Positions 58,166 to 64,000 of a DNA stretch of 64,000 bases are shown here, piece by piece (positions within the stretch are counted from its first letter, which is position 1; each line of letters opens with the position of its first letter). The translations under genes and the position numbers were made by a program. Source of the stretch: Moniliophthora roreri (taxonomy: Eukaryota > Basidiomycota > Agaricomycetes > Agaricales > Marasmiaceae); NCBI GenBank assembly GCA_001466705.2, contig LATX02000216.1:186001-250000 (forward strand), given 5' to 3'. The notes below the pieces were generated by a model. It saw nothing but the letters and a program-made list of their open reading frames with translations, was not told the origin of the DNA and did no database searches.

Positions 58166-60640
58166 GTTTATTCTGTTCTGGTTATCTAAGGATTGAAGCT
58201 GATTTTATCTTCTTCAATTGCTGTTATCAAGCATGGCAAGACCTTCATGAAGCCAGAAGTCCAACATCCAGACCAGCCTGGGGCTCCAGATCATCATGCG
58301 AGCAGTCAAAGTGACAGATGCAGAATTACAGTGTTCAAATGGTCACAGTGAGTCTTCTGAATCATTTTTCATGATTCAGACAATTGATATTTGGTGATGC
58401 TTGAACCTAGGTCAAAGACTGAGCTCGACACTACTTGAACAACCCAACCCAAAACCCAGTTTTCATCTCTCTTGGCAATTTACATACAAACTTGGTCCCA
58501 GTTGAATGCTATGTTCATGTAGGACTTTCCCTAGTCTCAGGTGCATTATTGATGCCTTCATTCGACCTTTGCTGACCAAGACTTGCATGTCAGAATATTC
58601 TGACAAATTGAAGCTATCATTTGGGCATACCAAATTCTATATGTTAGCACCATTAGTCTGCAGAATATCTCAAATTATCTTGGTCACAATGCCATTCACC
58701 ATTCCATTAATCACAAATGTCAACCTTTTTTCTGTGGTGCATCCCAGTTCTGGTCATCTCTTGCTTCACCCTTCAGCAAGCGATATGACTGAACCAATCG
58801 CCTGGCTTTCAGGCTTCTTTCTCATGTCTACCCTATAGTGGTGACTCTTTAGGGGCAAGCAAAAGCTATATGTTGACCGAGAGTATGATATCAATGCTTG
58901 AAGCTGATCTCAAGCAGTGAGTATCCCAATTTTTATTAAGCTATATAGTAAATGATGTAGTATATATGAGCAAGATGCATATGGGTGCAATCAGCAAGAC
59001 AGAAAGCCTGCATCTTGACATCCATGAAAATTACAAAGTACTGATATCCAAATTTTTTGACAGGTATTGAATACCTGGTATTAGAGCCTATATCTGCAGA
59101 AGAATGAGAAGGTACATCAGAAATGCTGTAATCAGGGAATCAAGTGGGACATGTTTCCTGAATCATTCTTTGCTCAATAGTTCCCTTGTTAGATAGATAA
59201 TCAATTGTTTAAGCAGAGCTCTGTACATGCACCTGGCTGGATGAGGATGAATCTCTGTTGATAGCAAGCAAGCAAGGATTTCAGGTTTTGCAAGCTCTGA
59301 AACAAGTATTGACCATATGGATCAGTACAAAGGCCTAAGGTTGGTGCAACAAGTTGGATGAGCAAGAGCAAAACTATAGAGTTTCCTTTGTAGGTACAAA
59401 AGGATTGGATTACCAACAACTTACTGATGTCTCCCCAGATATGAACTGAGCCGCTAGTGTGCTGATCAAACTATACCATATTTGCCAGGAGACATTTCCT
59501 GGTTGGCTAGCTGTTCGATTTGTGTATGAATTAGATTCCAAAATTCATAATGGAATGTTGAGCTCTGGCTCCTCTGTACATCTGTCAACCATATGGGCCA
59601 TAGCCTCATTGTGACTTGAAGCCTCAGTTTACTTCTAGCTTTCTGTATAGGTTTTCTCAACAGTCATTTCATTGCATTCTTTTTCTATCTGGTGCCTTAT
59701 TTCAATGTTCTATATGAAGAAGACTAAAGCTTATTACATGGAAGTGAGGAGAATTTGCAATTCAAATTGGGAATGGGTACCAGGTGAAAAGTGTGGGAAA
59801 TGTCATATTAGCTCTTTGACATGTTCCACCACAATCTCAGTTCAATGCATCAAAGTCAAACATATCCTTCCCAACATGCTCCCACCAATGAGCATTGGAC
59901 AAGCATAAGCATCTGAGCTCCCTTCTTCTCTTCCTTACTCTCTGTTGCCCCTTCATCTGTCAAGAATCATCTTATCCAGTATTCAATTACCATGTAACAG
60001 TACCCTTCAAGGTGAAATATAACAATTTATCTACTCAAGCAAGTTGTAGGGTCACAGTTTCTTTGGACTCTTTGCTACATGGTTCCTTGAGGGTGTCATG
60101 GGATGTGAGGTACATTTCTGACCTTTTTTTCTGGGTGTCATGCAAAGGCCAGGCATATGTTGTGAATAGAGGTCCAACATCCCAAAAGAAAAGAAAGCCA
60201 GGACATGGAAAATAAGGTCAGAAAGGATGAGGAGAACACACATTATGGGGCAGTACTGAGCCCAAAGAATAAAAGGAGGGGTATTGAGTTGGTGTATGTG
60301 GCTCAATGGATGAGTCAAAGGGAGAGTAATTATATGCATGAACAGGAGTTTCTAAAGAATATGTATTAAAGAAAAAATTATCTACAGATGAATTAGCATT
60401 CTATTGAGAACCCAGAGTGTTGAGATAGGTATTATGAGACAGTTATGACACTAGATGACAGCCTATGCCTTAGACAAACAACATCATGTTGTGCTGTCAA
60501 GATGGAAGTGAGATAAAGTGATTTAGATGTGTACACAATGTGTCCACACAATGTGGCTTTTGGCCAACTCTTGGCCAGCTCTGCCACCTTGCCAATTACT
60601 TCACCATGCCAGCATTTGGGTATACAAATCACTCAAATCT
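58166..60640. other. Unrecognised repeat-like sequence
   Basis: Medium open frames (58,506-58,838; 59,672-59,908; 59,895-60,215) do not resemble families I know. Around 59,360-59,640 an interrupted frame on the plus strand gives plausible protein (FVGTKGLDYQQLTDVSPDMN, PGWLAVRFVYELDSKIHNG). This may be a decayed gene of unknown identity. Confidence 0.4.
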
Positions 60641-60649
60641 GGCACCCCT

Positions 60650-62350
60650 TGATTGAAAGACACATTATTGCTTTTGACTGGCTTTCACTCACCAACTTGT
60701 CTTCAACACTGTTCAAGCACCCTAATGCCTCCAATGCCTCAATGACAAAAGGACACCCCACAACCACATATCCAAAACCCTAAACTCTGACCTGCCCTAA
60801 GCTGGTTCATGCATGCTCCAACTTTTCACATAAAGCCTGCCCCAGAATTTCAAACACCCCAACTTTCCTTTCTTCCCTTCCACCACCATCTCTCCTCCTC
60901 TCTTCCCACCCTTCCCTCACCCTCTCCCACCCTCTCCTGCCCTCGAATCAACACTTATCCCTCAATACCAGCCCACTATGGTACTCTTTGGTGCACTAAC
61001 ACCTCAAACACATTCTTTTTGTAAGTATTCCAACCATTTGTCTTTTATTGACCAATTGACTAATGAGTCTTCTATTTAGACAAGATAACATGGGATTGGG
61101 ATAAGTGATTACAATAGCAGGAGTAGAAATGTCAGATACTCAGCTGAAGGGTACGTTCTTTGTTCTTCACAAACAAATAGGTTAATAATTCTTATGAACA
61201 TTCTTTTCTCTGCATCATTCAGCCTGCACCCAACATTCTCTGCATCAAACATCAACCATCAACCATCAATTCTTGTTAAGATGCCACTCACCTCACTGCC
61301 AGGTTCCAACACCATCCAAGATCCCCACTTGCCCCACTATGGCACATACTATAATCCTAGTGCACTCAAATGTCTCATCTCACTCGGAGCTAGTGTAACT
61401 ATAGGTTCAGACAATGACAGTATCATCTATTGCTGCTGTACATCTTAAAGGTGGGTTGTTCATCATGTCTGTCAACTGATGTGTCCCAACAGTCAACTTT
61501 CAGACCCTGTTAATGTGAATGCTCATTAAACTGAGTTGGTTCATTTGGTCAGTACTTTCACTTCTGTGATTGACATCTCTTCGAGTATCAATGACTGCTC
61601 TTTTTTCAGCTTACTCAAGTTCTCACAGTGATGTCTTTGGTATGTAAACATTGATGTACTTCTCTCTTGCTGTCTGACCCATATTTACCTCAGGTACTTG
61701 CCTGTCATCATGGCTATTCCTTAGGCAACATTGCACTTGTTGGGTTTGTTTCTATTATTCTTCTTTCAATGAATACTTGGGGTAATCATTTGACCAGATT
61801 GTATTATCTCATAACAAGGCTTAAAAGGCTTTTTATTCTGATTTTGTTATGCTTCATATGGTACTCCTACCACTGTCTGTATCACAGATGAATGATAACA
61901 CCTGTAACCCCTACACTTTGCTATGATACCTGAGATATGAGGTAACAAACATTATCTGATATACTATATGTTCCTTGTTAGAGACCTGGTGAGTAGTTGG
62001 ATCTCTAAAAAGTATCTATAGCATGTAAAACCTGTTATAACCTTCCAGAACCCGTTATAATCCCCAAAACTCATCATAACCCTCAAAACTTGTTATGAGC
62101 CCAATTACTTGTATTATCAGCTGTTACTAGTTATATTCTCCTAAGCTTGTTGTATTACAAGATACATGTCATAGTCTCCACTGCTCATTCTATTATTCCC
62201 CACCTGTAATATTTCCAGCAGCTCATTGTAGCCCTCAGGACCATTGGCACTGGGTATCAGGTGCTATATTATGCTGGAGATCAATTATGGTTACAGCTGT
62301 AATCAATGGTAACCTTTATGGGGGGTTGTCACCAATCTCAAAGGTTGGTA
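60650..62350 (+). repeat. Dispersed repeat, matching 9,470-10,990 inverted
   Basis: It holds a pyrimidine-rich CCTTTCTTCCCTTCCACC block (60,870), a conserved donor-like TTTTGTAAGTATT (61,016), and near 62,030-62,120 four degenerate 19-20 bp units (CCTGTTATAACC, CCCGTTATAATCCCC, CTCATCATAACCCTC, CTTGTTATGAGCCC). Conservation between the two copies is patchy outside these blocks. It lies upstream of the MULE-type gene and may belong to that element. Confidence 0.6.
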
Positions 62351-62592
62351 CTTAGTTATAACTTCCCCCATATTTTGCAAATGACAGCCTGACCACCTTG
62401 CTGTTGAAAACTTGCACCATTTTACCTTGTCCAAGTTACCTCCTCTGTGATGGCAGGGAAATTTCCTGTTAGAGAGATCTAAGACAGTTGTAATAGAATG
62501 AATTAATCAGAAGATTTTCTATCTTAAGCTATAACTATTGGTCTGAAAGGAATGAATACAGTTGAAGTATGGTTCTTTTTTGTGAGCTGAAC

Positions 62593-64000
62593 AATGTCTA
62601 TGCAAAATTTTACCTTCATGATGAACACATTCTCAAAACCCATTCATGGTAAGAGTATATGTTTATTACCATATAGATTGTAGTTAAAAGCTATTTAGAA
62701 AAGCTACCACCTGAGGTCCCAGATTCAGAAAGAAAATGCATCTGGTGCTCATACAAAGGGCCTGTCAAGACTTTTCCCCAACATATCAATGATCTTGGGT
62801 ACAAAACAAAGTGCAAAACCTGCAGTGATAAAGATAAGATCTACCAGAATAGACAGGGAGAAAGAAGAAGGGCAGCAAACCTTTCTACATATCCAAGTGT
62901 GTCTGATACTCCAGTTACTGTGCCTACTACACCTTCGACAAGCACAAATTCAGTACCACCATCAGCAGATGCTGCCAATGATACAGCCAGCAACTCACCA
63001 GATTCATGGAGCTGGGAAGATGTACCTGAGGTTGAAATGAAGTGGGAAGATGTACTGGTTGCAGTAGAGGAGAATAAGGACAAGGCCTTTGTGTTGAATG
63101 CTGTTGTGAACCTCAGTAGTCTCTGTTCTGAGCTAGAGGAGTGAATAAGAGACTGTCTGCTGCAAGAAAGAGAAAGGTGGAAAGATACCTTGGAGGAGGA
63201 TGAAGTTAGTAATGTGGAAGAAGATCTACTCAAGTTGAGGATCAGAACAATTGCATGGCAGGTTTCACAGGAGATTTATGAAGAGTCAGGCTACCGCTTC
63301 ATGTGAGTTCAGCATTCTCAAGTAAGGAATCATAGAGCTTACCTATAATTATGATAGCTTTAAAGTATGTCATGAAAGCAAGCACCATACTGACCTCAAG
63401 TCATTTGTCTTCTTCTGTGCACAGAATGAAAAAGAGAAGACCAAACAGTAACCACACCTGGACCCAGATAAATGATGTGGGTGCATGGTCATGAAGCAAT
63501 ATGACTGCCACAGTTATTTGAGAATCATAATGAGCAAGTCAATGCTGAATGAAGCATGTATCAAGTTGTGACACCATCCTCATCCTGCATATGTGGACAT
63601 TAGCATTCCCACAAAACATAAAAAGATGATACAAGATGGAGTAGACAACGACTTACCAGTATCAAAGGTATGGGCAAATAATTGAAATGCTATCTGTATA
63701 ACTCACCTGCATTACCAGATATAGAGTGTGATCCTTCAAGATGACCCTGAAACAGAGGTATCTCGAAAGCAAATCTGGAAGAAATGGACAAAGCTGAGCC
63801 AAAGGCAATGGTGCTTGGACAATAACCAGGTTCTATCAGCTATCAAACTTGTTGAGAAATGTGCTGGTGACCTTATTACTAAGAGAATCAGAATCTGGCA
63901 GTTACAGGGAAGAAGTTCACAACGTAAACCGAAGTTCCTTTATGACCTACTAGTTAATAGTACAACAGAAGAGATTGCTATAGATTCAACCTGTGAGAAT
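62593..64000 (+). pseudogene. MULE-type transposase, N-terminal part, cut by the window end
   Basis: Exon 1 starts at ATG 62,593 (MSMQNFTFMMN) and a short intron (62,648-62,684) joins it to exon 2, which has a cysteine cluster (CIWCSYKG, KTFPQHINDLG, CKTC; 62,738-62,830). TGA at 63,142 fits a former CGA. After further introns (63,302-63,400 and about 63,669-63,718) comes FVFFCAQNEKEK, then CGCMVMKQYD and HPHPAYVDISIP, resembling the zinc-binding N-terminal domain of the large mushroom MULE-like transposase family. Next is RKQIWKKWTKLSQRQW (63,772-63,819). The window ends at EEIAIDSTCEN (63,968-64,000), where family members have LDSTWxTN with the first catalytic Asp. The rest of the catalytic domain lies beyond the window. 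Confidence 0.68.

Noticed and set aside
1..64000. tRNA or rRNA genes
   Set aside because: No cloverleaf with a recognisable T-loop box and no rRNA-like stretch was seen by eye. A covariance-model scan would be needed to exclude degenerate ones.

Overview
The window looks like a transposon-saturated stretch of a basidiomycete (Agaricomycetes) nuclear genome. I infer this from the family content: a chromodomain Ty3/gypsy retrotransposon, a KDZ transposase with its N-terminal cysteine cluster, a MULE-type transposase of the kind common in mushrooms, introns of about 50 bp, and two membrane-protein families that I recognise from agaricomycetes. The species cannot be fixed from the sequence. Almost nothing is an intact gene. 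Most reading frames are broken by TGA or TAA codons that fit CGA to TGA or CAA to TAA changes, and CpG is scarce nearly everywhere. This is the signature of deamination of methylated CpG in silenced repeats.

Layout. 0.6-8.2 kb: one chromovirus-type LTR retrotransposon (gag, pol in the -1 frame, and a third ORF with two zinc knuckles), with a CACTA-like element inserted in pol and a fragment of another in the 5' LTR. 8.2-11.6 kb: repeat debris, including an inverted copy of 60.6-62.35 kb. 11.6-13.4, 19.1-22.1, 30.4-32.0 and 54.5-56.7 kb: four copies of a 1.6-2.2 kb family with short inverted ends and an internal TATA box, probably solo LTRs. 13.6-18.9 kb: two divergently transcribed, decayed genes sharing a 223-bp promoter interval. 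18.5-21.0 kb: a 1,263-bp direct tandem duplication. 22.1-30.3 kb: a KDZ transposon, partly represented twice on either side of N joins.

33-58 kb: a cluster of relics of two membrane-protein families. A single-pass protein lies on the plus strand (about 33.0, 39.4, 49.3 and 57.7 kb) and a multi-pass protein on the minus strand (36.0-37.75 and 45.5-47.2 kb). The stretch 35.58-45.05 kb has been tandemly duplicated as 45.06-57.69 kb. The second copy later received a hAT-type MITE and one copy of the 1.8-kb family. About 37.5-45.0 kb keeps a high CpG content, while its duplicate and all surroundings are CpG-depleted.

58-64 kb: unrecognised debris, a repeat region matching 9.5-11 kb, and a MULE-type transposase gene cut by the window end at its first catalytic aspartate. 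Six single N bases (15,062; 23,419; 25,925; 29,008; 54,906; 56,244) mark contig joins. Three of them sit exactly between direct repeats, so some apparent duplications may be unmerged contig overlaps or haplotypes.
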